Source of the DNA: Chondrilla cf. caribensis
Taxonomy: Eukaryota > Porifera > Demospongiae > Chondrillida > Chondrillidae
Assembly: GCA_964020155.1 (NCBI GenBank)
Contig: OZ026561.1
Span: 2,156,547-2,220,546, forward strand
Direction of reading: 5' to 3'
DNA length: 64,000 bases
A model generated the notes under the pieces. That model was not told the DNA's origin. It ran no database searches and worked only from the letters and a program-made list of their open reading frames with translations. Below, one piece after another: positions 26,019 through 39,722 of this stretch (position 1 is the stretch's first letter; every line of letters starts with the position of its first letter). A program made the position numbers and the translations under genes.

Positions 26019-26086
<68 letters not shown>
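26019..26086. repeat. TG microsatellite
   Basis: About 68 bases of uninterrupted TG dinucleotides in the intergenic region after the kinase gene. Confidence 0.95.
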
Positions 26087-26087
<1 letters not shown>

Positions 26088-26161
26088 ACGAGTACATGCA
26101 TGTGTGTATGTACGTGTGTGCATTTACATATTATGTGTGTGTGTGCATGCATGTACATGTA

Positions 26162-26355
26162 TATGTGGTATGTTGCGTGGGCGACTTCAAAGGAAAAGCA
26201 GTGCACACATTCGTGATGTGTGCACACTTCCCTGATGTACGCACACTTCATTCGATGTTGCATTGTTGTTGCATTGTGGATGATTGATTATTTCCTTTTC
26301 ACACGTCTACTAATCATCGCTCCATCAAAGGTGTGCCCACGCAACATACCACATA
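26162..26355. mobile_element. Inverted-repeat element with internal 20-bp tandem units
   Basis: Arms TATGTGGTATGTTGCGTGGG (26162) and CCCACGCAACATACCACATA (26336-26355) are exact complements. Between them, units like GTGCACACATTCGTGATGT are repeated about three times. It abuts the palindrome at 26361-26489. Confidence 0.65.
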
Positions 26356-26360
26356 ATAAC

Positions 26361-26489
26361 TAAAGTACCTCTGGAGAAGCTGTAGCGAATACAGACACCT
26401 TTGCCTAATTGACACCTCGGGCTTCGCCCTCGGTTTCAATTAGGCAAAGGTGTCTGTATATCCGCTACAGCTTCTCCAGAGGTACTTTA
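26361..26489. mobile_element. Near-perfect 129-bp palindrome
   Basis: Arms of about 52 bases starting TAAAGTACCTCTGGAGAAGC and ending with its complement GCTTCTCCAGAGGTACTTTA differ at only a few positions. The loop is the short self-complementary CCTCGGGCTTCGCCCTCGG. Transcribed RNA would form a long hairpin. Either a MITE or a small hairpin-RNA locus. Confidence 0.7.
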
Positions 26490-26503
26490 GCTATTACATA
26501 CGT

Positions 26504-26683
26504 ACAGTGAAACCTCGCTAATCCGACACCTCTATAATACATTCTCTCTAATCTGACCATTATATGAGGTACAGTCACCTTCTTTACATAAGTATGGTAA
26601 AAGGCACTCCATAATCCAACAACCTCCTAGTCCAACATCATTCTCAGGTCCCATTGAGTGCAGGATAAGAGAGTCTTCACTGT
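26504..26683. mobile_element. MITE with ACAGTGAAACCTC ends (copy 2)
   Basis: Begins ACAGTGAAACCTCGCTAATC and ends GAGTCTTCACTGT. It is the reverse-complement orientation of the element at 21135-21321, with shared internal words such as GCACTCCATAATCCAACAAC. Confidence 0.75.
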
Positions 26684-26689
26684 ACACCT

Positions 26690-28256
26690 GTGTATGTGTT
26701 TGTATGTGTGTGTACAGTAGTTGCTACAGTGTGTATTAGCCTCTTAATCAGCCCCTTTTCGATTAAGGGGCAAGGTTAAGTGGGGAATTTATAATATCTG
26801 TTCTTAGATAACCATTTTTGGGTACTAGGTGGTTGTCGTGAGAAGTATCAAACCTGCGTGATTCACAACTGTTACAGAGGGGTACAGTGCAGCCGTTTAT
26901 AATAGGTTTTGCAATAAATTCCAAATTCATCTATGAGCAGATGCACCATCTCTTTATGATCATTACAGGCAGTTATAGCATCATTGCATTGGCACCACCC
27001 TGTACAATGCATGAAATGCACCACAGTGGGACTCTATCAGTGGTGTATATGTAGTTATATAAAGGACTACTGTTATATAACTCATGGGCTACTAGAGTAC
27101 TGGTACACACCCAATTAACCCCTTCCCCACACCACCCACGAAATAATCTCTAATGTTAGTCAGTTGTAGCGAATCAGAAGGTGAGCAGAATGGAACAGAA
27201 GTAAGGAAACAGGTTACTATGTTATGATAAAGTCATACATCAAGGGATGCCAGTGGCAATGAATTATTTACTGCACTGTGAACTGTCTGCAATGCTTTGA
27301 AAACAGCTTTTAATGAAATCATAGACTGTACAAGTTGTATAGCCATTACTTTTATTCAACTTGCAGGCCATGGAATCAATTAGAGATATACAAATCACAG
27401 TAAGGATAGCCCAGATAGTGACTTGTGGTGCCAGTGTTGACTCATGAATGTCACACCTGAAGTAGGTACACATCAAAAGCTGATGTACGAATGACTGCAA
27501 GTGATGACAACAAATATAGTGACTTCTTAGGTCATTGTCCTCATTAATGTACTTGATGTATAAAGTATAATATAACCTATAGCATCCAACCGCAGATGAC
27601 AATCTGAGCATGATAGGCAAAGAAAGGTGGGTATCCATTTTGAAAACTGCTGATAAAATGGCTGCCAAGTACTATAACAAAAATAACATGATAACGGAAA
27701 ACAGTAAACACAGCATTAAAAAGTGAGGGATGCAGAAGTACGTGCATCTCTAAATGGGCAAAGAATTAGTATAATCTATTTATCTAACCACAAACAGTCT
27801 CGATATATCGGGTATTGACATCATATGGACTACTAGAAACTGATAGCATGACACATGATGCAGCTACAAACTACAATTACAATGGACTTTGGGGGGAAAA
27901 CTCATTATTACTTTCAAAGTGAAACAATATTAATGGATACATAATTTGGAATAATATTATTTAACTTCATTAAGTTTTCTTAAGTAATGAGCATTATAAA
28001 GAGACAATAATAAAATAATCGCCTTTTCAAACTTATAAAACTCACTCTCTATGCTCTGATCTTACCACGAAATGTTAATCGTTCAACTTCATTGCAAAAT
28101 TCTTGGTGCCAATTGCAACTTGGAACAGACGTTTATTACGGGCATTCCATACGGGCGCCTATAGGCTACATGGTGTCGGAGTCAACTGGCGTCAACGGAA
28201 CACCTTTCTCAGCACCTGAAGCGACGAAAGGGCCTGGCTACGCGAGACTAAGATAA
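26690..28256. other. Intergenic, nothing recognised
   Basis: No supported gene, RNA or repeat here. A 134-codon minus-strand ORF (27264-27668) has no family signal. The last 200 bases (from about 28080) become GC-richer and may be the old promoter of the kinase duplicate at 28257. Confidence 0.4.
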
Positions 28257-30197
28257 ATGGCTGACGTTCACTCTCGTATAACGGTAGCTAACCTTTTCCC
28301 ACCGAAGCCAGCTACATTGACCATCGGAAGAGAGATAAATCGCCGTGTATGGGGGATTGTATGTGAAGGAGAACTGAAAGGTCAGCCGGTAGCCGTGAAA
28401 AAAGTTCACAAATTACTTCTTAAAGCAGAGGGAACCGACGAGAGCCTCCTACGCAGCTTTCATCGAGAATGTCAGCTCCTCGAAAAGGCCAACCATCCTA
28501 ACATCGTCAAGTTTTACGGTGCTTATCACGATGAAGACACCGGTGAACTGATTCTTGTAATAGAAAGGATGAAGGAAAACCTCCGGGAGTATTTGCTGAG
28601 AAATGAAAAGAAGCTTAGTTGCCTAAGAACGATTGAAATTTAATTGTCTGTCCATCGTTGGAGGTCTTCGCTACCTTCACTCTCTCCCAAAACCAATGGT
28701 TTATGGAGAGCTTAACGACAAGAATATCATGATCACCGACTCGAGGATGGCGCTGTTAGGATTGGTGACCTCGGTCAGTCTCGACTGAAAGATCACAACG
28801 CGGTGTACTTCAACTCGCTTGGTCCAGAAGAGATTACCTATATGCCACCCGAAGCGCTTCGACAAGACTGTCGATACAACAAAAAAATCGATACCTTCTC
28901 TGTTGGCGTTTTGATCCTGGAGGTGGTTACCCAGCAGTCGCCTGTTGTGGCTCCGGTCAACATCGGGTCAATGAAGGAGGTTCTTCAACGTGGTGATGAT
29001 CTCTCTAAATTGCCACAGGACCATCCCTTAAAGCCACTTGTTATTCTCTGTTTGGAAGACGATCCAAAGAAGCGTCCACAAAGTGCAAAATTGTATGAGC
29101 ACTTGAATCGCATGGTGAGATGTGCACTCATGCACTGTAGTCGCATTAAGTCTAAACAAAATATTCTTAGACTAGTCTTTCAATGAAAACATTTTTACCA
29201 CCTAGTTCTCCAGTTGATGATTTGACAGACCTGGATGTTTAATGTGCAGCAAAATATTCCTGTATGCATGACTTGTAGATTAACATTTACTAGTTACATC
29301 TGAGAACCTCAATTAGTCTTAGACTAGTAGATACATTTTATAATAAATTTTAACTTGAATTCATAGCAATTCAAGGCATGACTTTCTAAATGGACATCAG
29401 TCTAGAGAGCACATAACAACTGTGTTAATTGTTGAAAATAGCTGACAGTGTTAAGATAACAATAAAGCTCTGAAGGTCATAATTTGAGGAATGTAAATGA
29501 AAAATGTGCTACTAGCCATAAGAAAATGTCATTCCTTCACTCTGTTTGTGTCTGCTTACATGTACTAGGTGCAGACTGGCATTCTTGCTTCAGCTGCAAC
29601 TGGCAATCTGACAGCTTTGAAAGAAATTGCATTAGAATCCTCACAGATTATTCCTCTAGTCATGAATAAGGTGTGTACCCTCAGGTTGTTCATTCTTACT
29701 CCATCTGTTTCCAATTTTTATTTTAATTATTACATAGGAATTTATAATGCAACTAAGGACACAGGCCTGTTAAATGATGCAAGAAATCAGTAAATTGGAG
29801 GCAGGAAACAATCTCTTTAAAGCCAAAGCAGTGAGTTGTATTTTGTGAGTGAAGATGGTGATGTGAGAGCCATCTGTACTAGTATACCATGTGTAAAATT
29901 AAGTTGATTAACTATTGGTTAAGAAAATTTGTTTGGAATTACAGACATTACTTTTATAGCCATAATTGAAATATATTTAGTCTCACAAGAGCTTACTCGA
30001 ACCATTCCAGGTTAGCTGTTTCTGATCCATCAAGTCCACTGGGAATGCCGTCAGGCAGAACTAAAGCAAGAGAAAAGCCTAATCCACCAAAAAGTGATCA
30101 TGGATTCACGCTCCAACGATCACAGTCTGCAAGACCAGCTGGACAAAGGAATACCACGAAACTCGTCGACAGAGGCAGACCATTAAAAAAGGGATGA
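28257..30197 (+). pseudogene. Decayed partial duplicate of the kinase gene
   Basis: Kinase-like reading from ATG 28257: degenerate glycine loop (NRRVWG), VAVKKVH lysine kept, then a TAAT insertion at 28641-28644 that introduces a stop. In the shifted frame the catalytic loop reads YGELNDKN instead of HRD-L-xxxN. A second shift near 28741-28746 moves to the frame with DLG, then MPPEA and the C-lobe, with a donor at 29114. Candidate later exons: 29569-29670 (TGILASAATGNLTALKEIA, a new segment), 29738-29830 (matches kinase exon 20679-20771 but with an in-frame TAA), and 29981-30197 (basic Ser/Pro-rich tail with its own stop). Intron sequence after 29830 also matches that after 20771. Either a pseudogene or, if the shifts are assembly errors, a catalytically dead pseudokinase. 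Confidence 0.75.
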
Positions 30198-31698
30198 GCA
30201 AGGGCACAATCACTGAAGATGATCAACACAGCCCAGACAAGCAATCATTTAACAATAAAGGAAGAGACAGCCCATTCTGAATCCAATCCTTCTCTCACCC
30301 ATTGAGAGATGATTTTTTTATATTGGATATAATATATGTCCAATAGAAACTTACATACAGGCTGTATTCATATACAAATGAGTTGTCACACTGTATCCAG
30401 ATAGCATATTGCCATTAAAATAATATTATTATAATTATCATGCAATATCAATTCCAGTTTCCATGCCTTTGTATTATTTGTAAGCATTCATTATTCTAAT
30501 CTGCTTATCGTGCATGCATGTACGCATTAAAACAACCATAGCATACATAATATTCCTTATATGATTTCCCACCGAAGCTTATTATTTAATATGTAATATT
30601 TTGTAATAATAATAATTTATTATACATATTGCTCACAGACATACAGAAACTCATATAACACATGATAAAATTTATTATTATCAATGAAATATGACGTCCC
30701 TGATTGATCACATCAAACAAAGTTACGTATGTGAATTTGGACGTCCACCCATGGGTGCAGACAGAATGGATGTCATGCGGTGATGTGTGGCAAGCAATAG
30801 AGTATAATTTCTTATTCTTCTACCTAACCATCATCTTTTCAGTATTATGCATTACAGCGGCCTACGTGAATATTTTGTTCCCACTGTGGATCCAATATCT
30901 TCCACCATGTACAGTGATATTAATCTAGGTTACTCCCCAAGCAGTATGCAGGTTTTCACTTATATTTATCTACAATTATATTTTTCTGCCTTTATTCGGT
31001 TACAAGGTAGCCAGCCCATAAATATATTACGGACAATCAAATCAATCATTGCTGCTGCTGGGAAGTATTATTATTCGTCCAATGTATTTGTATTCGTGGT
31101 AATATAATATTATAAAGCATATTTGTAATCATTCATTTATTCATGTTCTCCATGTGTGATCAATGGTGTATGTATAATAACCTATGTATTTCATGAGAAT
31201 AAATAATTGCACAAATTAAATACTATTGGAATTTTACAAATTATATGAATTATGAATATAATATTTTAAGAATATATATTAATGATTCAATATACATATT
31301 AGTACTAGTTTCATATATATTATTATAAAGTTTAAATAGCTGAGATTTCAACATTTAATTTCCATATTTCATATAATATTATTACTATAATGTACGTAAT
31401 TATGTCAAGTACTTTGTCATAAATACCAAATATAATATTATTATTACACATTACATAGCTATATACAGACTATATTATTATGCCATATGCATATAATATA
31501 CAATTGCAATATTTATTTGAATATGTATGTATCACTGTGTATACTACACGAGGAAAACTCCCTTTGAAACATAACAATAGTGCATTATACATTAAAATTT
31601 ACCTTTCACAATATATCATTATTACATGGACATTTTATATACATCACTGTAGAAATTGTAGAATAATATATGTATGCATACAAGAATGTCTGTCAACA
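30198..31698. other. AT-rich intergenic, nothing recognised
   Basis: Very AT-rich sequence with scattered TAATATTAT motifs. From about 31605 it begins to match 44777 onward, marking one edge of the large duplication. No gene supported. Confidence 0.5.
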
Positions 31699-34600
31699 TT
31701 ACAATGTTTGTGTTCGAGTTCCACTTATGACCAAATCACCATCAATATAGCTAATATCAGACAACTTGTGACGGTCCCGGGTTTCAACGGTAGCATCAGC
31801 TGGGGGATGGGTTGCCAATTCAATGCCTTGAGAATTATCCTGAGTGTGCAAACATAATACCTATACGTATTTGTACATATAATTATGTATATATCATGCA
31901 ATCACATGTATAATACTTATTATTGTATTTTACATAATTTTAGCACATTATCATACATGTACATTAATTTTATTGATTTACATTTCCAAGTGTTAGTGCT
32001 TAGGCTGTGGTTTCTATTCTAGAGTTGATTTGTGTTCACATTCATTACCAGTATACTCAGTGTCTCGAAGCAGGTGGAACCAAAATACCATGCTTACCAT
32101 GACCTCCAAATATTTACATATCACATGTCAAAATTGACAATTGAAAGATTCAGAACTATCAAGATTTTCAATAGTGTCATTTTCTTTTTGAGATTTATAA
32201 AATAATGGATAGATTATAATAGATTTGATAGTTTCATGGAAGACTTGGTGAAAACTTTGCATGTTGATTTAAAATTGTTAGGTACAGTGAATTTGTGAAG
32301 CCACCACAATCTGTTTTTCCAAAAATATGGTGGATTAACGAGTTTGGCAGATTAACTGAATATTCATTAGTACTTATTATCTCAATAATAGGAAAATATG
32401 GTGGATTGGAAAGTTTGGCGGATATAGTGGTGGCAGATTAACAAGAATTCACTGTACATAAATACATACCATCTAATCGATAATGTACCTGATATTATGT
32501 ATATTACATTATACTGAAAAAGAAACATACTTTACTATCTGCCGATAACATAATATAGGTACATTCTTACTAAAGTGTAGTGCGAGTACTGCAACTTGTG
32601 GCACTGTCTCCAACCAACCAAATTTTACCCTGTGTATGCATATGGTAAACCAGTAACAAATTAATAAGCATTTAGATAGCAGACTATACATAGAGTATTC
32701 AGTGCTGCAGCAGAAAGTTACTACAATCTGTGTTCATCGATTCAGTATATCCCATACACTGACATAAGGTACACACAATACCTTGTATCTGGTTAACTCT
32801 GCCTTCAGTGAATCAATCTCTCCTTGCATCGATGCTAATGAGGTACGATAGAGACTTTCATAGCCTCCTTCAGTTGCCCATTGCGACCCAACATCATCAG
32901 TTTTCTTAATCCATATCTCATACACCTAGGTGTGTACAATGGTGATAGTACAATCATATTATGAGGTTCATTCCAACACACATAATTACATGTAAAAATA
33001 AATATAATTATCATAATACATTACTAATGATTGTAATGTTGTAGTATACTTGCATAGTATACTGTAATAATTATATATGCATAGAAACAATTTACAATGA
33101 GTACTCTAAGCCATAGAGTGAAGCCTTGCCAATCCAACACTCATTTGGGTAACAAATATATGTCACATTACAAAGGTTGTCAGATTATAGAGGTTTTTTA
33201 TAGTAAAATCTACCATCTTGATTGGTTTGTCCCAGGACACATTCACACCAAAGAGAATAATGGATGAAGATGTGTGATTATGGAGGCCCCACAATAATGG
33301 ATACAGTGTGTAGCTTCCATCAAAATACATATGGTGCAAAATGAAATATTGGTTGTTAATTGTATTAATAACATTATACCTAAAATGGTATTAACTGATG
33401 CGAATACTCGTGAGAACACATGTAAAGTTCCTGAGTACAAGTGAAATACACATGTACCAGTCACATGGCAAAGTATTTTTAAACAGTACAGATATATGTG
33501 TGACAAGTAGTATATAGACATTATATTATAACTGTGTGGTGTCATAAGTATGTAATATACCTTTAATCCAGTTATGAGGGTAATATGTTGGTATCCATAA
33601 ACAATACACTAACTAACCTTGGGAAGAAAGATGGCACACTCCACTGTCACTGTGCCAAAGATGTATGCAGCTCCTAACAACCCACTTGCAATGTCCTCTG
33701 GTAGGACTACAGCGATAGTGATGGGAATGGCCAACAGGACAGATACAAAGGTAACAAAAATGGCAAATGATATTTGTCGAGATTCTTTGAAAGCCTTGAT
33801 TGTTACATTCCGTGTTTGAAAAGCCAACACCAAACTGATAGTGAGAAGAACTCCTTGAAAAATGGAATATACGACGGCATCAATTGGAAATATTTTTTCA
33901 TTGAGATCAGAAGTGCAAGACAATCTAATTTCACCATTAATCTGAAATAAGATAGGATACACATATGTATTACTGTAGTTGTTATGTGAGAATTTATTTC
34001 TAATTCTTAAAAAATTGATGAAAGGTTTTGTATCAGATTCACTCATTTGTGGTAGGTACATGTGTACAGGAACAAGTGTGTGCAGTATTGTAGCCTCACT
34101 GCAACAACTTCAATAGCTCTCCTTTGAACAAGAGGCGGGAAAGTCAGCAACGCCTCAATTACAGTTAAGACTCCCACAAGAACACCAAGTATGATGAGTA
34201 GCTTCCAATCAGGAAGGTTCTGTACATGAAATAGATGTTCAGTACAACATGTCATAAAACATGCAAGATAAAATGGTACAGTATGTATGTACAGTGTGTA
34301 GAATCATTTTGTATAAGTTATAATTATACTCACCACAGATGTCTTAACCGAGCTTTTATGAAAGATGTAATAAACCCGCCAAGCTTTAAGTGCCAGTGGT
34401 GCGTAGATTAAGAGTACTCCGGTGTTCAACATCCACAGAGTAAGCTGTGATGGATTTGGATGTTTATGCATACATACTGTGATGCATTGACATATAAACT
34501 TACGGAACAAGCCACATTAACGTAGTCAATGTTAACAGTTGGAAGAATAATGAACAGCACGGTAAGGTGAATAGTTACACCACCAATGGCAACAATTATG

Positions 34601-34706
34601 TTCAACTTTGGAGAAGACGCTTTCACAATCCTAGAAAAGCATAGATTATACACTCATCCAGATACGTACGTACGTACATGAAAACACACACATACACACA
34701 CACACA

Positions 34707-34767
<61 letters not shown>

Positions 34768-37700
34768 CACACACACACACACACACACACATACACACAC
34801 ACACACACACACAATACAAACTGAATTACTTTTTATTTCTGTAAACAATGGTGAATACGATGAAGAATATTGAGAGAATAATCCCTAAGATTACAAAGGT
34901 TATCAATACACCAAATAGTGCAAGGCTAACATGGGTTATTGCTCGATGAGGAGGAACACCATCTAAATGGGTGGACCAATAACATTAACTAACTAGTATC
35001 TACAAAGCACACACTATATGCACTTACACCAAACCAACAACCTCATACACAACATGCAGAAGTATACATAAATGCACACAGACATGTACACACATACACT
35101 CTACACAAAATTAATATGAACGTACATAATGTACATATTTTGCACATACATACACACGCATACACATGTATACATGCATACACACAAGGCAACAACATAA
35201 TCACACATCGCACATGCATGCACAGCTAGAGACACACAAAGACAGACACTACCCCTATATACATACGTACATACCATCAAAGATCATCCTCAAGTCCAGC
35301 ATAGACCCATTCAGGTTGGTCACAATCTCCCCATCAACCAGTCCAAAAGGCATCACATCCATAATACCTATTATAAATAACATAGTCTGAAGTACTCAGA
35401 AACATACACACCATACTGGGTGTGATCTCATATCACACCTCAAATTGAAGGAAAATGTATTCTGGAGGACATGTGTTGAACAATGCATATGACTCACCTT
35501 CAGCATTGCGCCCATGTTGGGCTACGACCACAGGATGTAAAACACGATCACCACTACCCTGGATGAACTCAATAGTACCCTGTAGGTAACAAAGAACAGG
35601 TTCACATGCCAATGTGTACTGTATGTATCATCATAATGTACGTATATGAAACGTACAGATAATCCTGTGAAATTTGTTATTTGTAGTTGCCTTCTCAGTT
35701 CTGTCACAATCGGTGTACTCTGGTTGTAAAAGGTGAAATTGTTGAATCCATCAGGAGACAGATTCATTAGAGATTTGTTCATGGCAAAGGCCATTGTGAA
35801 AATAGAGTCATAAGCATATGTATTAAAAGTCAGCAGTCTCTCCACATCACATTCTACATGTGTAACTTCAGTGGAATTCTTGCAGTAAGTAACATACTGA
35901 TTTCTGAACTCCCTTTGAGTCTAAGAAGTAGATCATAACAATCATATGCATTCCAACACAACATGAAAGAATATACACCCTCAGGAGTCTAGTAGTTGAC
36001 AAGGTGAAGTTGCACTACTACTGACCAGTATGACGTCTGTTCTTGCATTCAAATCGTCTGGTATTCCTTCGGTGATCACAGTAATGGTGCGATCCAGAAA
36101 GGTCTCTAGTTCATCAACAGTACAATCACTAGTTGTACTCACCTCTTCCCACCATCTTGCCCCATACCAACCAACAAAGAGCCATCCAAATCTAGGATAG
36201 ACATAATTTCGACGTACAGCCTAAAAAGCAGAACATGGACGCAGATGAGCAAGGAAATAAAAATAAACAAACTAAGGTGAACAAAAAAGGTGAAGTCAAA
36301 AATCTTAGTTCTGAAGTTCAATAAGAAGACAATGTTAGCCTAAATCATTCAATTTAAACCAAACAACTTGGCTTGCATTGCCAATTTGGGATGCAGTACA
36401 ACATGTTGTTGCCATGTTTACATACTATGTTCAATACCCTATAGATTCCCACATACAGGAAGCCATATCATATACTATACACAATTGAACAAATTCTAAT
36501 GCAGTTAGAAACCCTCACACAGACAACACATGCACAGGTTAACATGGTTAGAGAAGAATACAAGTTCACAGGCAAATGCAGTTAATGGATAGCCTAGACT
36601 AACAGAGGTACAAGTGTATACAGATAAACACGATTGTGTCGGAGAAAAAATGTGAACATATGGCAGAGACACCGCATTAAGTGTAACATGCATGAATGTA
36701 CAAGAACATACCCAGGCATAGGGTACAGGTAGGTAGGAGATAGTGTTGTACTTCATGCCACAATGTTGGTAAATTCACATCTAAACATACTTAACCATAC
36801 ACATATGTACTGTATGCACATCACAATCCAAACAATTATACAGAGTTAACACTAACCCAGCAGAAGACACGTCTTGCTTGTCCTTCAAAAGCATTTACAA
36901 TGAATATTGCAGGAGGATCCTCTCCCTAAAATATGAAACAGACAACATTTCTGCGGGAAGTATGCATTACCAATTCCCTACCAACGAAAATGTCTTTCAC
37001 ACACACACAAAGTGAAAATGGAGGCTGTGATTAACAGCTATGTATGAGGATATCACATTTCACAAGTGAATTGGTCATTTGTAATCTGAAAAGAACAATT
37101 ATTGTGTACCATTTTATCAGAAAAAAACTTATATGCATGGTAGTTAACCCTTCATTGACAATTAAACAGTCAACATGTTTAAATAATTTCCTTGTCAATA
37201 TTTCCCGCTATAGTATGTGCCACAAATATCTCTAATAGTGGGGTGATCATAACTGGGAATGACTTACAAACGTGCCAATATTTTTTCAAACATAATAGAA
37301 ATCGTACATAGACCAAGGTTAACTCACAAATGTACTTTCTAACAGTGCGTTGAAATCAGTGTCATTAGTAACTCTCACAATGGTAGTCCCAATTCCAGAA
37401 GAGTCAAATACCTGTGACTCCACTTCAGACCAGGCCTGAATGAAGAGCAACCAACTTCAAAATAAGCCTGACTGAAGGCATTTAATTTGTGAAAATAGCA
37501 TCTCACTTCTGTAAACAAGGGAATATCTTCAAGAATCACTCCTACCTTCTGATTGGAAAATGACCTGTAAATGTATCTGATGAAGTAGGCTTGACCTAAC
37601 TGATTACTTTTCTCATTAAATTCCAAACGAAAGAAATTTGGAAACAAATCATTACTGGCCAGAAGGGGTGAGGATGCACTGTAGTCAACCTGCAAAGGGA

Positions 37701-39696
37701 GTCATACATCTTTAGAATACATGTAATATTAATCTGTCACATTGGAAATATTGACAAAATTGACAAACATGATCTATAAGGTGCAATACAACACGGGGAC
37801 ACAATGGTGTATGTATCAGAGAGGGGTCTTCACTTCCAAGGTTAATATTATGCAGACTGAAATGTATGAAACATGGCAGGTACACACTTTGTGAGACAGT
37901 AAGGGTGATTGATTCTCACAGGTTTTCGCCCTAAAGACACAGCTGTTCATTAAAGATTTTGATGTATTATGTACTGCAATACCTCACAATGTAGTGGCAA
38001 TAAATGAATGACTTAATTATATACGTCACAAAATTCATGAAATTAAGTGGTATCTTTATGTGGAAGGTGAACAAGACATACATTTGAGCCAACTGAAATA
38101 AAAAGGGATATAAGGTGAGTAAAGGAACTTAACTAAACTAAGTAAACAAGATATATCTATAAAATATACATACATGCACATTATATGCATTTATTAGGTG
38201 GATGCTCGTAGCACACATAGGATACGTATATATATATTATATACGTATCCTACGTGATGTATATATATATATATATACATCACTGGTCAAAGCCAAAACG
38301 GCCCTTGACCTCAGCATGAAACGACAGAATCAATCATGGCAGACAATGTGCCAAGCTTGTGTGTACATGGAGTGGATAAAGGTGATTGTGGGTATGTGCA
38401 TGGAATAATAATAAGGTAATAAAAAGTTGTGGCAGGAATACGATTAGAACAATACAATGCATACAACAATACAATGCATACATACATACATACAGATGAG
38501 CACCGCTGACAACACATAGCACTGAACACCACTAAACAGCACTGACAGCACATAACACTGAACGTTACTCAACACCACAGACAGCACATAGCATACACTA
38601 TATATATATATATATACATATACATAGACATAGTTTTATGTATGCTGTTATACAAACCATCATCATGTTAAGGAAGGGTATCGTTGATGCAATGGGTTCT
38701 GCACGAGGGGAGCATCCACTGCCAATTATAAACATCGGGAAAGGTGAAGATGGTTCTTCCAAAGTTTGCAGTATGACATCATAGAAATCAGACAAAGCAT
38801 TCTTCCCGAAACACTACAGTGAAACAAGTGTAGGTCATGCAGCTACAGGTGATTGCAGTTGGGATCAATTATACAAGCTTCTTGGTTTATCACAATTGAA
38901 AACTCAAAAATAAGAATAACCATACTTTGTACCAGCTGTTGCAAGCTGCACATAGTCTCGTGTAACCAGAATCAAACAAAAAGGGCAACATATGGCAATC
39001 CGACAGTAATTACTGCAATTATACGGTTACAATCAACCATATGTCAAGGAAACTGACGGTACATTCACACATACTGCGGGGTAACAGACCATACCTTTAA
39101 CAATACGTTGATGCATTGGACCATATGGTCCATTGCCCCAATATATTATGGGCTAATGTAACTCTCAAAATGTAATAATTTTGTTACCGTTGCCTTATCA
39201 ACGACCATTCAGGATACAGAGTGAAGGTATTGCTACGCGAGACTAACTGTCGACGAGCTTTAAGAAAGTAGGTAGGGAAATGTGACACTCTTCAGGAACT
39301 AAGAGATCGACATAATAGTTTAAGGTCTAGACAAGACTAGTGACAAACAAGGTCTAGATTATACTAGTGAAAAACGTTTTCTAAAGGCGCTCATCCAAAG
39401 TTACCCCACTCTGAACCCATTGTTTGGCCAGGAAGACGTACCAGAGATGATCTGTAGCACGGTTGGAGGAAGTATCCTTGCAGCAGCGAAGAATCGTTGT
39501 TCACCACGTCCACGGCCATTCTAGCAGCTGGTATGATGTCCGTCGTGTCAGCGTCATCACTCCCAGTAGATGCAAGAATACCCAAGGGTATAACTACCCT
39601 GCCATCCGGAGATCTCTCGTCAAATGTACATAGCGAGGAAGTGGATAAAGTGATCGAACAATAAGTAAGAAACAAGTAGCGAAGTAATAGGATCAT
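31699..39696 (-). CDS. GABA-B-type class C GPCR (copy 1)
   Basis: About 834 aa, 16 exons, all phases joining: 39442-39696, 38658-38813, 37507-37689, 37328-37435, 36857-36925, 36026-36220, 35657-35920, 35498-35579, 35275-35367, 34830-34962, 34504-34630, 34334-34444, 34100-34219, 33618-33941, 32782-32925, 31699-31839. A signal peptide (about 1-23) precedes a venus-flytrap ligand domain (about 30-465). Family marks are GSGCSP, SASSPLLAS followed by FPNFFR, VFCW, FVGWYGARWWE, CTVDE and NTYAYDS. There is no Cys-rich linker, as in GABA-B receptors. TM1 lies near 480-505, TM2-4 to 620, TM5-7 in the single exon encoding 633-740 (LAFQTRNVTIKAF, ECAIFLPK). The tail has a short heptad-like helix (MQGEIDSLKAELTRY), comparable to GABA-B dimerisation helices. 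The acidic residue upstream of AYD in vertebrate GB1 is not evident, so the ligand is unknown. Expected to signal through G proteins at the plasma membrane. Confidence 0.9.
32282..32458. mobile_element. Foldback element near GPCR copy 1
   Basis: Ends GTACAGTGAATTTGTG and GAATTCACTGTAC, with complementary interior CCACCACAATC / GGTGGCAGATT-like words. The equivalent position in unit 2 (about 45640-45830) carries the same element, so it predates the duplication. It lies in the last intron of the GPCR. Confidence 0.6.
34684..34812. repeat. CA microsatellite beside GPCR TM1 exon
   Basis: About 130 bases of CA repeats with one AAA interruption, ending 17 bases from the TM1-encoding exon. The matching tract in copy 2 (48757-49162) is about three times longer. 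Confidence 0.95.
38221..38590. repeat. TA palindrome and minisatellite in GPCR copy 1 intron 2
   Basis: AGGATACGTATATATAT and its complement form a perfect palindrome at about 38220-38253, followed by a second TA palindrome (GATGTATATATA) to 38285. 38500-38592 holds about three units of an AGCACTGAACACCACTAAAC-like repeat. The array is absent from the equivalent intron of copy 2. Confidence 0.65.
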
Positions 39697-39707
39697 CTTG
39701 CAGACCG

Positions 39708-39722
39708 ATTATATACTCATTT
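39708..39722 (-). promoter_or_regulatory. TATA-like box before GPCR copy 1
   Basis: On the minus strand, GAGTATATAATCGG lies about 15-25 bases before the ATG. Copy 2 lacks the TATATA part (it reads GAGGAATCGG). Function is unproven; the distance suggests it could equally lie in a 5' UTR. Confidence 0.3.
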
